From assembly GCF_001562275.1 (NCBI RefSeq), contig NZ_CP014304.1, forward strand, positions 868,001 to 932,000: DNA of 64,000 nt. The letters run 5' to 3'. The DNA is from Hymenobacter sp. PAMC 26628 (lineage in GTDB: Bacteria; Bacteroidota; Bacteroidia; Cytophagales; Hymenobacteraceae). Positions 49,733 to 60,813 of this stretch are shown one piece after another (the stretch's first letter is position 1; every line of letters starts with the position of its first letter). Below the pieces are notes generated by a model. It was not told the DNA's origin. It was given only the letters and a program-made list of their open reading frames with translations, and did not search any database. The translations under genes and the position numbers were made by a program.

Positions 49733-52700
49733 TTAGTTGAAGAGGTAGCGCACGCCAACCTGGCCCTGCCACCGCGAGCCGATACCGCCAGTGTTGTTGC
49801 GGAACGTGTCCGTCAGCTTTACGCCAGCGGCCTTCGAGCCGTCGGTGGCCACGGACGGATTGGTCAGGTAGCGGTACTCAAACACTGGCTGGCCGGCGGC
49901 GTTGTAGCCATCGTAGGTCAGTGGATTACTGCGGTTGGGGGTCTGGAAAGTGCCCCAGTTGCTGTTGATTAGGTTACCGATATTGAAAATGTCGATGCTC
50001 AACTGCAAAGTATTGCGGTTGGTACCAATGTTGGTGAAGATGTCCTGGAGCAAGCGCATGTCCAGTGAGTGCTGCCAGGGCAATACGGCACCGTTGCGCT
50101 CCGCGTACTCGCCACGGTGCTTACTCAAGTACTTATCCTGGTTGATGTAGTTGTCCAGGTCTGTGAACTGCTGCGCTGCGGTGTATGTGCCGCCACCCTG
50201 AGCCGTAGTAAGGGTAATGTCACGCAGGTTGATTTCGTTGGCGTTACGTGGGATATACATCAGGTCGTTCGACGTTTGGTTGTCACCGTTCATGTCACCG
50301 GAGTATACATAGGAGAAGCGGCCAGCTGGTGCCCCTTGGTAGAACATGGAAAGTGTGGTTCCCAAGTGGCCCAAGTACTCGTGGCGATACGAAAGCGAAC
50401 CAATCACGCGGTGCTGTAACAGGAACTGCGAATAGCTTAACGCCTCGGCGTTCGGATCGCCCGAGATCGAGCGGTCGCGCCAGATGGACTGAGCAATCGA
50501 GCCGCCGTCGTTCACCGAGCGGGAGTCGGAGTAGGTGTAAGCGGCGCTGGCGTATACGCCGTTATTGAAGGTCTTTTGCAGCTGCGCCGTGATGGCGTAG
50601 GAGTAACCCTTGTTGGTGTTCTTCATCAGGATAGCATCGCTGATGTTAGGGTTGGCAGCTGTGGCGCCGCCGCGGCCCGCGTAAATCTGGTAGTTGGCGG
50701 GAGAAGCAACCAAGCCGGCACTAGTACCCGTTAAGGGAGCACCGAGCGTACGGAAAATGGGGCGATTGTCAGCCCCAGCCGAGCGGGCAAATGGGTTGGC
50801 TTCCGTGCCGGGTAGGTTCACGTTCTGGTGATACACCGAGTTGATATCCTTCGTGTAGAAGGCTTCCAGGGTACCAATTACACCGCCGAATAGCTCCTGG
50901 TCGATGGCCAGGTTGGTGCGCCATACTTGGGGGAACTTGAAGTTCTGGTCCGTCACGGCCAAGTTGTAAGCCGTGTTGGCAGCAGCGTTCTGCGGCCGGT
51001 AGGCGTCCACATTCGGGCTGAAAGGATAGATGGAAGCGTTTGGGGTGGTTACGCCGTTTGCAGTTGTAGCAACCGCGCCGGCGGTGCTGAATGACCCAAA
51101 TTGCACGCCGTTGTTGCTGGCTTGGTTCGAGAGCCACACAAACGGTACGCGGCCGGTGAAGATGCCTGTACCGCCGCGTAGCTGCGTTTTGCGGTCGTCG
51201 TTCACGTCCCAGTTAAAGCCCACGCGGGGCGAGAACAACACTTGCTTCTTGGGCAGGTTGCCCGTGTTAATCTTCACCCCGTCGCGGAACGTGAGGGCCG
51301 CGGCGTTGGTATTCTGCTGCAGGTCCGACGTTACAAAGGGCAAGTCGGCGCGAATGCCGTAGGTCACGCGCAGGTTGCTGCGGGGCGACCACTCATCCTG
51401 GAGGTAGAGGCCAAACTGGGCCGCCTGAATATCGGCGTAGGGAAACTGACCACCGGGCAGGGCTGAGTATTGCAGGTTGTAGCGTTGAGGCCCCTGGCGG
51501 GTTACCCCGGCCGCAAGCGGCGTAGCGGTAGCCGTAGTGCGGTTGTAGCTAAAACCAGCCGAGTTGTAAAAATCTTCCAGCGAGTTGAACGAGTAGTTGC
51601 CGTAGTAGTTCGGCGCAAAGCCGTTGCGGAACTTGTAATACTCGTTGTAGGTGCCCACCGTCACGTTGTGCTTGCCGAGGTAAGCGGTGAAGTTATCGCC
51701 GAGCTGGTACACGTCCGAATTGAGCAGGTTGAACGCCGTGAAGGGCTCGTAACCAAACGAGGTCAGCGAGTTTTGGGCGTTAATGCCACTTAGCGCGGCG
51801 CCGGTGCTTAGTCCCGTGCCGGTACCGATGTCAACCAGCGGGAAAGGGTTGCCGCCGAGGCTGGAGCGCAGGTCGCGGAAAGCCGAGTAGCCACCCGTCA
51901 GGTTGTTCGAGTACTTGCCGCTGCCGAATGTGCTGTTCAACTCGGCAATGATCGAGTTCAGGTTGTTGTTGATGGTGTAGTACGACGAAAGGAAGGGCAG
52001 GCCGAAGTATGACTGTGAACGCTGACCGGCGATGGCGCCGGAAGTGCTCGGCGGCACGTCGGAGAACGACTTCAAGTAGTTGTACTTGATGTTGAAGCGG
52101 TGGTTCTGGCTGATGTTCCAGTCCAAGCGGGCCGTAATCTTGTCGCTATTCGACCGGAGAACGAAGTTTTCATACGGGCCAGCGCTGTAGCCGTACTGTG
52201 CTTGCAGGAAGTTGCTGAGGGCATCAAGGTCGCGGCCCGAAGCCGTGGACACCGTGCCGCCCAGGGGAGGCGTGGTGGTACCCCGGTTGGCGGTGTAGTT
52301 ACCCGTGGGCGGGTCGTTGCGGCGCTCGCGCTCAGCGTTCAGGAAGAAGAATAGCTTGTCCTTCACAATAGGACCCCCGATGCGGAAGCCGACGTTGTTC
52401 AGGTTGAAGGTGGGGTAGGGCGAGTCTACGTTGCCTACCTTGCTGCCCACAAATTGTTGGTTGCGGTAGAAGTCGTAGATCGAAGCCGAGAACTTATTGC
52501 TGCCCGAGCGGGTCACCACGTTGATGCCGGCCCCGGTGAAGGAACCCTGGCGCACGTCGAACGGGGCAATGCTCACCTGAATCTGGTCGATGGCGTCGAG
52601 TGAAATCGGCTGCGCGCCGGCCTGGCCGCCCACCGTCGACGATAGGCCGAAGGCGTTGTTGAAGATGGCGCCGTCGACAGTAATGTTGTTATAGCCGCTG

Positions 52701-53230
52701 TTGCGACCGCCGAAGCTCTGGCCGTTGGCCTGGGGCGTGAGGCGGGTGAAGTCGTTGAGCGAGCGGTTCAGGGTGGGCAGGCGCTCGATGGTTTCGCGCT
52801 GCACGGTGGTGCTGGCGCCGGTGTGGCTGGCGTTCATCACCGGGTCGCGGCGGCCGCTCACGGTCACTTCAGTCAGCTCGGTCGAAGCATCGTCCAGCTT
52901 CACGTCGAAGCGCAGGTTCTGGCCCAGGCTCAGGAACACGCCGTCGCGCTGCACGTCGCGGTAGCCCACGAAGCTCACTTTCACGGTGTAGGGCCCCCCG
53001 ACGCGCATGTTCTGCAGGTTGAAGCGACCGTCGGAGTTGGTCGGCACCACGTACTGAGTGTTGGTGGGGGTGTGCACGGCGATAACCGTGGCCCCGGGCA
53101 GGCCCATCCCGGTTTTGTCCGAGATTACCCCGTTCATGGCGGCCGTGGTGGTGCCTTGGCTCCAACCCACCTGGGTTGTGAAAACCATCAGCACCAGCAG
53201 CAGCAGTTGGCGTAAACGTAAAAGCTTCAT
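49733..53230 (-). CDS. TonB-dependent outer-membrane receptor with carboxypeptidase-like N-terminal domain
   Basis: 1165 residues. Signal peptide ends near QVGWSQ (25). Residues about 30-115 are a CarboxypepD_reg-like sandwich (GVISDKTGMGLPGATVIAVH, GRFNLQNMRVGGPYTVKVSF). A plug domain follows (TLNRSLNDFTRLTPQANGQS, NNITVDGAIFNNAFG, AGINVVTRSGSNKFSASIYD), then a long beta-barrel ending RWQGQVGVRYLFN with a near-terminal Phe. It is of the Oar-like type rather than SusC: no SusD gene or plug LTR/K motif is adjacent. The ligand is unknown; relatives take up or export large substrates. A TACCTTTG -7-like box lies at 53358-53365 on the minus strand. Confidence 0.9.
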   Translation of the reverse strand: MKLLRLRQLLLLVLMVFTTQVGWSQGTTTAAMNGVISDKTGMGLPGATVIAVHTPTNTQYVVPTNSDGRFNLQNMRVGGPYTVKVSFVGYRDVQRDGVFLSLGQNLRFDVKLDDASTELTEVTVSGRRDPVMNASHTGASTTVQRETIERLPTLNRSLNDFTRLTPQANGQSFGGRNSGYNNITVDGAIFNNAFGLSSTVGGQAGAQPISLDAIDQIQVSIAPFDVRQGSFTGAGINVVTRSGSNKFSASIYDFYRNQQFVGSKVGNVDSPYPTFNLNNVGFRIGGPIVKDKLFFFLNAERERRNDPPTGNYTANRGTTTPPLGGTVSTASGRDLDALSNFLQAQYGYSAGPYENFVLRSNSDKITARLDWNISQNHRFNIKYNYLKSFSDVPPSTSGAIAGQRSQSYFGLPFLSSYYTINNNLNSIIAELNSTFGSGKYSNNLTGGYSAFRDLRSSLGGNPFPLVDIGTGTGLSTGAALSGINAQNSLTSFGYEPFTAFNLLNSDVYQLGDNFTAYLGKHNVTVGTYNEYYKFRNGFAPNYYGNYSFNSLEDFYNSAGFSYNRTTATATPLAAGVTRQGPQRYNLQYSALPGGQFPYADIQAAQFGLYLQDEWSPRSNLRVTYGIRADLPFVTSDLQQNTNAAALTFRDGVKINTGNLPKKQVLFSPRVGFNWDVNDDRKTQLRGGTGIFTGRVPFVWLSNQASNNGVQFGSFSTAGAVATTANGVTTPNASIYPFSPNVDAYRPQNAAANTAYNLAVTDQNFKFPQVWRTNLAIDQELFGGVIGTLEAFYTKDINSVYHQNVNLPGTEANPFARSAGADNRPIFRTLGAPLTGTSAGLVASPANYQIYAGRGGATAANPNISDAILMKNTNKGYSYAITAQLQKTFNNGVYASAAYTYSDSRSVNDGGSIAQSIWRDRSISGDPNAEALSYSQFLLQHRVIGSLSYRHEYLGHLGTTLSMFYQGAPAGRFSYVYSGDMNGDNQTSNDLMYIPRNANEINLRDITLTTAQGGGTYTAAQQFTDLDNYINQDKYLSKHRGEYAERNGAVLPWQHSLDMRLLQDIFTNIGTNRNTLQLSIDIFNIGNLINSNWGTFQTPNRSNPLTYDGYNAAGQPVFEYRYLTNPSVATDGSKAAGVKLTDTFRNNTGGIGSRWQGQVGVRYLFN

Positions 53231-53357
53231 ACGAAAAGGGTTAGTGGAGAAAAGAAACGCAGCAGAAGGGGTAAAAAAAGAATGAGTAACTGAGCAAGAG
53301 CAGTGTTAAGCCAACGTTACCTAATACTTTATTTACTCGGCACACCAAATGGCTAGG

Positions 53358-53365
53358 CAAAGGTA
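53358..53365 (-). promoter_or_regulatory. Possible -7 box for the TonB-dependent receptor
   Basis: TACCTTTG on the minus strand, an exact TAnnTTTG match, 128 bases before the receptor ATG. An upstream TTG exists but its 13-base spacing is short. Confidence 0.4.
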
Positions 53366-53375
53366 AGGGGAGTTC

Positions 53376-54011
53376 TTACAATCGGGGCCGCACGGCGCGG
53401 ATGAACCGGCTCAAATAGTAATCCGATTCGAAGCTGTTTTCGACCACGCCCAGCGAGCTGGAGGCATGGATAAAATCCACCCCGTCAGCATCTACCACCG
53501 TTACCAGGCCCACGTGGGTGATGGTGCGGCTGCCGGGCGAGGCCCCGAAAAAAATCAGGTCGCCGGGGCGCAGGTCGGGCGCCGCCACGGGGGCCCCCCA
53601 CACGGCCTGCTCGTTGGACGAGCGCGGAATGGCCACGCCCGCCTCGCCAAACGCCAGCTGGAGCAGGCCCGAGCAGTCGAGCCCGAGCCGCGTGGTGCCC
53701 CCGAACAAGTAAGGAGTGCCCTGGTAGGCGCGGGCTGCGTCGATGACGGTAGCCAGCGTACCGGTGGCGCTGCCGGCGCGAAACGGGCGCTTGGCCACGG
53801 TTTTGGTGGTGGCCCCGCCGGCGGGGCTGTACTTGTCCTTGGTTTTGAAGGCCGGGCGGGCGGGGCCCCGGCTGCCGTGCTTGAGGCGCACCATGTCGCG
53901 GGCCGAGCGGTAACGGCCGTCGCGGTAGTTGAGCTTGCGGCTGCACGCGCCCAGCACCAACGCGGCCCAGAGCCCAAACAGCAGCAGTATCTTCGTCGTC
54001 CTCCTACCCAT
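53376..54011 (-). CDS. NlpC/P60 (C40) peptidase lipoprotein
   Basis: 211 residues from the ATG at 54011, giving a lipoprotein signal with Cys23 (WAALVLGAC). After a basic linker, the C40 domain starts near 85: catalytic Cys113 in GLDCSGLLQLAF, His166 in RTITHVGLVTV and the third polar residue His182 in DFIHASSS. Such enzymes cut the gamma-D-glutamyl-diaminopimelate bond of peptidoglycan stem peptides, here from an envelope anchor. It is divergent from the GlcD-type oxidase gene. Confidence 0.92.
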   Translation of the reverse strand: MGRRTTKILLLFGLWAALVLGACSRKLNYRDGRYRSARDMVRLKHGSRGPARPAFKTKDKYSPAGGATTKTVAKRPFRAGSATGTLATVIDAARAYQGTPYLFGGTTRLGLDCSGLLQLAFGEAGVAIPRSSNEQAVWGAPVAAPDLRPGDLIFFGASPGSRTITHVGLVTVVDADGVDFIHASSSLGVVENSFESDYYLSRFIRAVRPRL

Positions 54012-54134
54012 CGGCGGCAAATATACTTTTATTCGCCGGTCAAAATAGGACCTTTGCGCCGCCGGTACAATTCCTCGGTGCCGATTGTTACTAGCTGTCA
54101 ATCGTATACCTGCAAAATCTCATTTCTTTTTCTC

Positions 54135-55547
<1,413 letters not shown>

Positions 55548-55594
55548 TCCGTTGCTTTAGAGCCCCAGCGCGCTGTGTTAAGTCAATAAGAACG

Positions 55595-55697
55595 GTCATG
55601 CTGAGCGCAGCCGAAGCATCTCTCCCGCTGACTACTCTAATCGTTAGTAGATTAAATTACTCAGCGGGAGAGATGCTTCGGCTACGCTCAGCATGAT
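55595..55697. repeat. Family A intergenic palindrome, copy 5
   Basis: Arms of about 38 bases beginning GTCATGCTGAGCGCAGCC and continuing through GAAGCATCTCTCCCGCTGA; the partner differs at one or two places. Located between the convergent GlcD-type and acyl-CoA-binding protein genes. Confidence 0.87.
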
Positions 55698-55730
55698 CAG
55701 TTTTTTAATGCACAGTCCTCCAGGGCCTGT

Positions 55731-56177
55731 TTATTTCTGCGCGTCCTTCAACGTGTCCTCCCCGCCATACGGGGCCCCTTCGGTAATATCGCCGCGCAGG
55801 CCACCGTGGTCGGTGGCAGCGGGGGCCCCGGTGCGGCCGTCGGTGGGCACGGTTTGGGCGGAGGCGGCACCGGCGGGGCCCCCAGCGGCTTCGGCGGCGC
55901 GGGCCACGTACTGGCGCTTGGCTTCCTCCTGGGGCGTGCCCTTGTACTTGTTCCAGGAGTCCCACTGGCCCTGCGAGAGGCCCGCGGGCCCGCTGGCGTC
56001 GGTGGCTTCGTCGGCGGCCACGGCGTCGCCTTGCATATCTACGTCGCCGTCGGTAGCTTGCTTGTAGAGGCCGTAGAGGTCGGTCATCTGAGCCGCGGCG
56101 GCATCGGGTGGCAGGTTGTTGACCCGCTCCACGGCGGCTTGGAACTGTTGGTCGAGGGTGGCGTCGGAAGGATTCAT
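55731..56177 (-). CDS. Acyl-CoA-binding protein with C-terminal extension
   Basis: 148 residues from the ATG at 56177. Residues 9-92 match the ACBP four-helix fold: LDQQFQAAVERVNNLP, MTDLYGLYKQATDGD (35-45, with the CoA-contacting Tyr and Lys39), and QGQWDSWNKYKGTPQEEAKR (69-88). An acidic insert at about 48-64 and a 55-residue Gly/Ala/Thr-rich tail make it longer than the usual 86 residues. It binds medium- and long-chain acyl-CoA in the cytoplasm. ACBPs are patchy in bacteria but known in Bacteroidota. Confidence 0.88.
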   Translation of the reverse strand: MNPSDATLDQQFQAAVERVNNLPPDAAAAQMTDLYGLYKQATDGDVDMQGDAVAADEATDASGPAGLSQGQWDSWNKYKGTPQEEAKRQYVARAAEAAGGPAGAASAQTVPTDGRTGAPAATDHGGLRGDITEGAPYGGEDTLKDAQK

Positions 56178-56281
56178 ACGGGGGGAAAATGGGTGGAAAC
56201 TGCCGGGTGTACTGCCTTCGTGGGGCCCGGGTTGCGGATAGAACTCTGCGCTACGCTGGGGCCCCAACCGCTGGCCGTGCG

Positions 56282-56289
56282 TACTTTCG
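56282..56289 (+). promoter_or_regulatory. Possible -7 box (TACTTTCG) for asnB
   Basis: Close to TAnnTTTG, only 11 bases before the asnB ATG, which would give an almost leaderless transcript. Tentative. Confidence 0.3.
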
Positions 56290-56299
56290 CCCGCAGCTT

Positions 56300-58204
56300 A
56301 TGTGTGGAATTACCGGAGTTTTTGCCTTTTCTGATGCCGGCCGCCAGTCGCTGACGTGCTTGCAGGCATCCACCGATGCCATTGCCCGCCGTGGGCCCGA
56401 CTCGCAGGGCCACTTCGTGTACGACCAGTGCGGGCTGGGTTTTCGCCGCCTGGCCATCCTCGATTTATCGGCCGACGGCAACCAGCCAATGACCGACGAA
56501 GCCGGCCGCTACACCATCGTTTTCAACGGCGAAATCTTCAACTACCGCGAGCTGCGCGAGAAATTGATTAAAAAAGGCTGCCGGTTTCACTCGCAGACCG
56601 ATACCGAAGTTATCCTCCAGCTCTACATTACTGAAGGCCGCAGCTTCCTTAAAAAGCTGAACGGCTTCTTTGGCTTTGCCATCTACGACAAAGAGGAAAA
56701 CTCGCTCTTCATTGCCCGCGACCGGTACGGCGTGAAGCCCCTGCTGGTGTACCGCGACGAAGACCAGCTATTTTTCGCTTCCGAGATGAAGTCGCTGCTG
56801 GCCCTGGGTGTGCCACGCAAGCTCGACTACGTGGCCCTGAGCCAGTATTTGCAGCTCAACTACATCCCGGGGCCCGCCAGCATCTTCAAGGGCGTTAAGA
56901 AATTGTTGCCCGGCCATTATTTGTACGTGACGGACGGCAAGGTGGTAGGCAAGGCCTGGTACAAGATTCCGTACGACCCCAAGAAAGTTGCCAAAAACAA
57001 GCTCAGCTACGCGCAGCAGCAGCAAAAGCTGGTCGAGCTGATGGACGACGCCGTGCAGCGCCGCCTCGTGGCCGACGTGCCGCTGGGGGCTTTCCTGAGC
57101 GGCGGCATCGATTCGAGCGTCATCACGGCGCTGGCCGCCCGCCACACCCCGCACCTGAGCACGTTCAGCATCGGCTTCAAGGACGAGCCGTTCTTCGACG
57201 AAACCAAGTACGCCAACCTGGTGGCGGCCCGACATAAGACTAACCACACGGTTTTCTCGCTTACCAACAACGACTTGTACGAGCACCTGCACGACATGCT
57301 GGACTACCTCGACGAGCCGTTTGCCGACTCGTCGGCCCTGGCCGTGTACATCCTCAGCCAGCGCACCCGCCAGCAAGTGACGGTGGCGCTGAGCGGCGAC
57401 GGAGCCGACGAGATTTTTGGGGGCTACAACAAGCACATGGGCGAGTACAAGGTACGTCAGGGCGGCTTCAAGGCCGAAGCCGTGACGGGCCTGAACTTCC
57501 TGTGGGACGCGCTGCCCAAGTCGCGCAACGGCTTCTTTGGCAATAAGGTGCGCCAGCTCCAGCGCTTCTCGCGCGGCATGCTGTCCGGCGTGAAGGACCG
57601 GTACTGGGACTGGGCCACCTTCGCCTCTGAAAAGGATGCCCGGGCCCTGCTCAGCCCCGCCAGCCGCCAGAAAATCGGCAAGAAGCTGGCCGAGAAGCGC
57701 CGCAAAGACATCCTGGAAAACCTGCACGCCGACGGTGACCTCAACGAGGTGCTGCTCACCGACATGACGTTGGTATTGCCCTACGACATGCTCACGAAAG
57801 TGGACTTGATGAGCATGGCCAACTCGCTGGAAGTGCGTACTCCGTTCCTTGATTACAAAGTAGTGGATTTTGCCTTCTCGCTGCCCGTCAGCAGCAAGGT
57901 AGACGACACCATGAAAAAGCGAATCGTGCAGGACGCCTTCCGCGCCGAGCTGCCGCCCGAACTCTACGACCGGCCCAAGCACGGTTTCGAAGTACCCTTG
58001 CTGAAGTGGATGCGCAACGAATTGCGGCCCCTTATTGAAAACGACCTGCTGGCCGACGAGTTCGTGGCGAGCCAGGGCATTTTCGACGTTGACGCGGTAC
58101 GCAAGCTCAAGGCCCAGCTTTTTTCACGCAGCCCCGGCGACGTCCACGCGCGCATCTGGGCCCTCATCGTCTTTCAAACGTGGTGGAAAAAATATATGCT
58201 TTAA
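56300..58204 (+). CDS. asnB: Asparagine synthase (glutamine-hydrolysing)
   Basis: 634 residues. The ATG at 56300 is fixed by the N-terminal nucleophile Cys2 (MCGITGVFAF). Glutaminase domain: RRGPDSQGHF, NGEIFNYRELR and ARDRYGVKPLLVY. C-terminal synthetase: PPi loop LGAFLSGGIDSSVITALAAR and VALSGDGADEIFGGYN. The sequence resembles both amino-acid asparagine synthetase and the amidotransferases of polysaccharide and peptide clusters. It heads a nucleotide-sugar group (UDP-glucose dehydrogenase 80 bases downstream), so a role in modifying a sugar acid is possible; housekeeping asparagine synthesis is not excluded. Confidence 0.87.
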   Translation: MCGITGVFAFSDAGRQSLTCLQASTDAIARRGPDSQGHFVYDQCGLGFRRLAILDLSADGNQPMTDEAGRYTIVFNGEIFNYRELREKLIKKGCRFHSQTDTEVILQLYITEGRSFLKKLNGFFGFAIYDKEENSLFIARDRYGVKPLLVYRDEDQLFFASEMKSLLALGVPRKLDYVALSQYLQLNYIPGPASIFKGVKKLLPGHYLYVTDGKVVGKAWYKIPYDPKKVAKNKLSYAQQQQKLVELMDDAVQRRLVADVPLGAFLSGGIDSSVITALAARHTPHLSTFSIGFKDEPFFDETKYANLVAARHKTNHTVFSLTNNDLYEHLHDMLDYLDEPFADSSALAVYILSQRTRQQVTVALSGDGADEIFGGYNKHMGEYKVRQGGFKAEAVTGLNFLWDALPKSRNGFFGNKVRQLQRFSRGMLSGVKDRYWDWATFASEKDARALLSPASRQKIGKKLAEKRRKDILENLHADGDLNEVLLTDMTLVLPYDMLTKVDLMSMANSLEVRTPFLDYKVVDFAFSLPVSSKVDDTMKKRIVQDAFRAELPPELYDRPKHGFEVPLLKWMRNELRPLIENDLLADEFVASQGIFDVDAVRKLKAQLFSRSPGDVHARIWALIVFQTWWKKYML

Positions 58205-58212
58205 TAGGTGAA

Positions 58213-58220
58213 TACCTTTG
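58213..58220 (+). promoter_or_regulatory. Possible -7 box (TACCTTTG) for ugd
   Basis: Exact TAnnTTTG match 65 bases before the ugd ATG, just after the asnB stop. Confidence 0.4.
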
Positions 58221-58284
58221 TTCGCCTCCCTGAGTGCGTTGCTTAGCTTTTATATTTCCAAATGTTAAACCTTAACCCATTAAA

Positions 58285-59628
58285 ATGAAGATTGCAGTAG
58301 TAGGCACTGGCTATGTCGGCCTGGTGACGGGCACGTGCTTTGCCGAAGTAGGTATTGATGTGACTTGCATTGATATCGACCAGAAAAAAATCGATAACCT
58401 CCACAACGGCATCCTCCCCATTTACGAGCCGGGCCTGGAGGAAATGGTAGCTCGCAACGTCGAGAAAGGACGGTTGCACTTTTCGACTAATCTGAGCGAA
58501 GCCATCAAGGGCTGCGACGTGGCCTTTATTGCCGTGGGCACCCCGCCCGGTGAAGATGGCTCGGCCGACCTGAAGTACGTGCTGGCCGTGGCCCGCGGCA
58601 TCGGTGAAAACATTGATGAGTACTGCGTGGTGGTCACCAAAAGCACCGTGCCGGTGGGCACGGCCGCCAAGGTGCGCGCTGAACTGGAGCAAGCCCTTCA
58701 AAAGCGCGGCGCTGCCGTTGAATTCGACGTGGCCTCCAACCCTGAGTTCCTGAAAGAGGGCGCGGCCATCGACGACTTCCTCAAGCCCGACCGCATTGTG
58801 GTGGGCGTGGCATCGGAGCGGGCCGAGGACGTGATGACCAAGCTCTACAAGCCGTTCCTGCTCAACGGCCACCCGATTATTTTCATGGATATCCCGTCGG
58901 CCGAAATGACGAAATACGCGGCCAACTCGATGCTAGCCACGAAAATATCGTTCATGAACGACGTGGCCAACCTCTGCGAAATCATGGGGGCCGACGTTAA
59001 CATGGTGCGCCGCGGCATCGGCTCCGACGCCCGGATCGGCACCAAGTTTATTTACCCCGGCATTGGCTACGGCGGGTCGTGTTTCCCAAAAGATGTAAAG
59101 GCCCTGATCAAAACGGCCCAGGAAAACGGCTACGACATGCAGGTGCTACGGGCCGTAGAATCGGTGAACGACGCCCAAAAATCGGTGCTGTACGATAAGC
59201 TGAGCCGCCACTTCCAAGGGGAATTGCGCGGATTGCATATTGCCGTGTGGGGCCTCAGCTTCAAGCCGAAGACCGATGACATGCGCGAGGCGCCCTCATT
59301 GGTCATCATCGAGAAGCTGCTGGCGGCCGGCTGCACCGTAACGGCCTACGATCCGGTGGCCATGCCCGAAGCCAAGCACAGCCTGGGCGACCAGATTGCC
59401 TACGCCAAGGACGAGTTCGACGCGCTGATTGATGCCGACGCCCTGCTGGTGGTAACGGAATGGCCCGACTTCCGAGTGCCAAACTTCAACGTAGTAGCCC
59501 GCTTAATGAAGCAAAAAGCCATCTTCGACGGCCGTAATATTTACGAAGCCAAGGAGCTGAAAGAGTTAGGCTTTGCCTACCACTGCATCGGGGTGAAAAC
59601 CGACCACAAAGAGCCAGCGGTTTCTTAG
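58285..59628 (+). CDS. ugd: UDP-glucose 6-dehydrogenase
   Basis: 447 residues. NAD-binding GTGYVGLVTGTCFAEVGIDV at the N-terminus; the active-site Cys266 in IGYGGSCFPKDVKAL; central helix segment NSMLATKISFMNDVANLCE and the C-terminal UDP-binding fold with GLSFKPKTDDMREAPS. The enzyme oxidises UDP-glucose twice to UDP-glucuronate in the cytoplasm. The next gene is a UDP-glucuronate decarboxylase-like SDR, so the pathway probably leads to UDP-xylose. A family A palindrome lies between the two. Confidence 0.95.
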   Translation: MKIAVVGTGYVGLVTGTCFAEVGIDVTCIDIDQKKIDNLHNGILPIYEPGLEEMVARNVEKGRLHFSTNLSEAIKGCDVAFIAVGTPPGEDGSADLKYVLAVARGIGENIDEYCVVVTKSTVPVGTAAKVRAELEQALQKRGAAVEFDVASNPEFLKEGAAIDDFLKPDRIVVGVASERAEDVMTKLYKPFLLNGHPIIFMDIPSAEMTKYAANSMLATKISFMNDVANLCEIMGADVNMVRRGIGSDARIGTKFIYPGIGYGGSCFPKDVKALIKTAQENGYDMQVLRAVESVNDAQKSVLYDKLSRHFQGELRGLHIAVWGLSFKPKTDDMREAPSLVIIEKLLAAGCTVTAYDPVAMPEAKHSLGDQIAYAKDEFDALIDADALLVVTEWPDFRVPNFNVVARLMKQKAIFDGRNIYEAKELKELGFAYHCIGVKTDHKEPAVS

Positions 59629-59656
59629 TATAAATATTAATCGAATCAAGTAGAAT

Positions 59657-59762
59657 GTCATGCTCATCTGACGTCCGCCTGTCGAAGCATCTCTCCCGCT
59701 GACTAATTTGATTACTGCCGCGGGAGAGATGCTTCGACAGGCGGACGTCAGATGAGCATGAC
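59657..59762. repeat. Family A intergenic palindrome, copy 6
   Basis: Outer arms GTCATGCTCATCTGACGTCC paired with GGACGTCAGATGAGCATGAC, inner GAAGCATCTCTCCCGC paired with GCGGGAGAGATGCTTC. The middle of the arm differs widely from the other copies yet still pairs. Located between ugd and the SDR gene. Confidence 0.88.
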
Positions 59763-59796
59763 CTACCTTCTTTAATTTGGCGCTTACTTTTCACTT

Positions 59797-60747
59797 ATGA
59801 CTGAAGAAAAAAAACGTATCCTCATCACCGGTGGGGCGGGCTTCCTGGGGTCGCACCTTTGCGACCGGTTCCTGGCCGAAGGCTACCACGTCATTGCGAT
59901 GGACAACCTGATTACCGGGTCGCTCCAAAACATTGAGCACCTGTTTGGTAAGAAGGAATTTGAGTTCCACAACGCCGACGTCAGCAAGTTTGTGTTCGTG
60001 CCCGGCAAGCTGGATTACATCCTGCATTTCGCCTCGCCGGCCTCGCCGATTGACTACCTGAAAATTCCGATTCAGACTCTGAAGGTGGGCTCGCTTGGTA
60101 CCCACAACCTGCTGGGCCTGGCCCGCGTGAAGGGGGCCCGGATGCTGATTGCCAGCACGTCGGAAGTGTACGGCGACCCGGAAGTGCACCCGCAAGTGGA
60201 GGAATACTGGGGCAACGTGAACCCCGTGGGGCCCCGCGGCTGCTACGACGAGGCCAAGCGCTTCCAGGAAGCCATCACGATGGCCTACCACAACCACCAC
60301 GGCCTGGAAACCCGCATCATCCGCATCTTCAACACCTACGGGCCCCGGATGCGCCTCGACGACGGCCGCGTGCTGCCGGCGTTCCTGTCGCAGGCGCTGC
60401 GCGGCGAGAACCTGACCGTGTTTGGCGACGGCTCGCAGACCCGCTCGTTCTGCTACGTAGACGACTTGGTGGAGGGTATCTACCGCCTGCTGCTCAGCGA
60501 CTACCACATGCCAGTGAATATTGGCAACCCGTCGGAAATCACCATCAAGGAGTTCGGCGAAGAAATTGCCCGCCTCACCGGCGTCGAGTTCAAGCCCACC
60601 TACCAGGCACTGCCCGAAAACGACCCGATGAAACGCAAGCCCGACATCACCAAGGCCAAGGAAATCCTGGGCTGGGAGCCCAAGGTGGACCGGGCCGAGG
60701 GCCTGCGCCGCACGCTGGAGTATTTCAAGGAGCACGTGAAAGTGTAA
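59797..60747 (+). CDS. UDP-glucuronate decarboxylase-like SDR epimerase
   Basis: 316 residues. Rossmann start [19 protein letters not shown]; extended-SDR catalytic Tyr and Lys in [11 protein letters not shown], a spacing and sequence typical of UXS enzymes; [28 protein letters not shown] and [13 protein letters not shown]. Together with the upstream Ugd, conversion of UDP-glucuronate to UDP-xylose is likely. A dTDP-glucose dehydratase or another epimerase is less likely because the [13 protein letters not shown] and CYDEAKR segments favour UXS. A strong terminator follows. Confidence 0.88.
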   Translation: MTEEKKRILITGGAGFLGSHLCDRFLAEGYHVIAMDNLITGSLQNIEHLFGKKEFEFHNADVSKFVFVPGKLDYILHFASPASPIDYLKIPIQTLKVGSLGTHNLLGLARVKGARMLIASTSEVYGDPEVHPQVEEYWGNVNPVGPRGCYDEAKRFQEAITMAYHNHHGLETRIIRIFNTYGPRMRLDDGRVLPAFLSQALRGENLTVFGDGSQTRSFCYVDDLVEGIYRLLLSDYHMPVNIGNPSEITIKEFGEEIARLTGVEFKPTYQALPENDPMKRKPDITKAKEILGWEPKVDRAEGLRRTLEYFKEHVKV

Positions 60748-60769
60748 TCGGGCCCCGGGTAGTTATTTT

Positions 60770-60806
60770 GAAGCGGGAGCGGCGCCAAGCCGTTCCCGCT
60801 TTTTTG
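60770..60806 (+). terminator. Rho-independent terminator after the SDR gene
   Basis: AAGCGGGAGCGG/CCGTTCCCGCTT stem with one G-U pair, a 7-base loop and a run of six T. Confidence 0.88.
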
Positions 60807-60813
60807 TTGCGCC

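Noticed and set aside
53466..54134. N-terminal extension of the GlcD-type oxidase
   Set aside because: It would be read antisense to the NlpC/P60 gene; the ATG at 54135 fits the family start.
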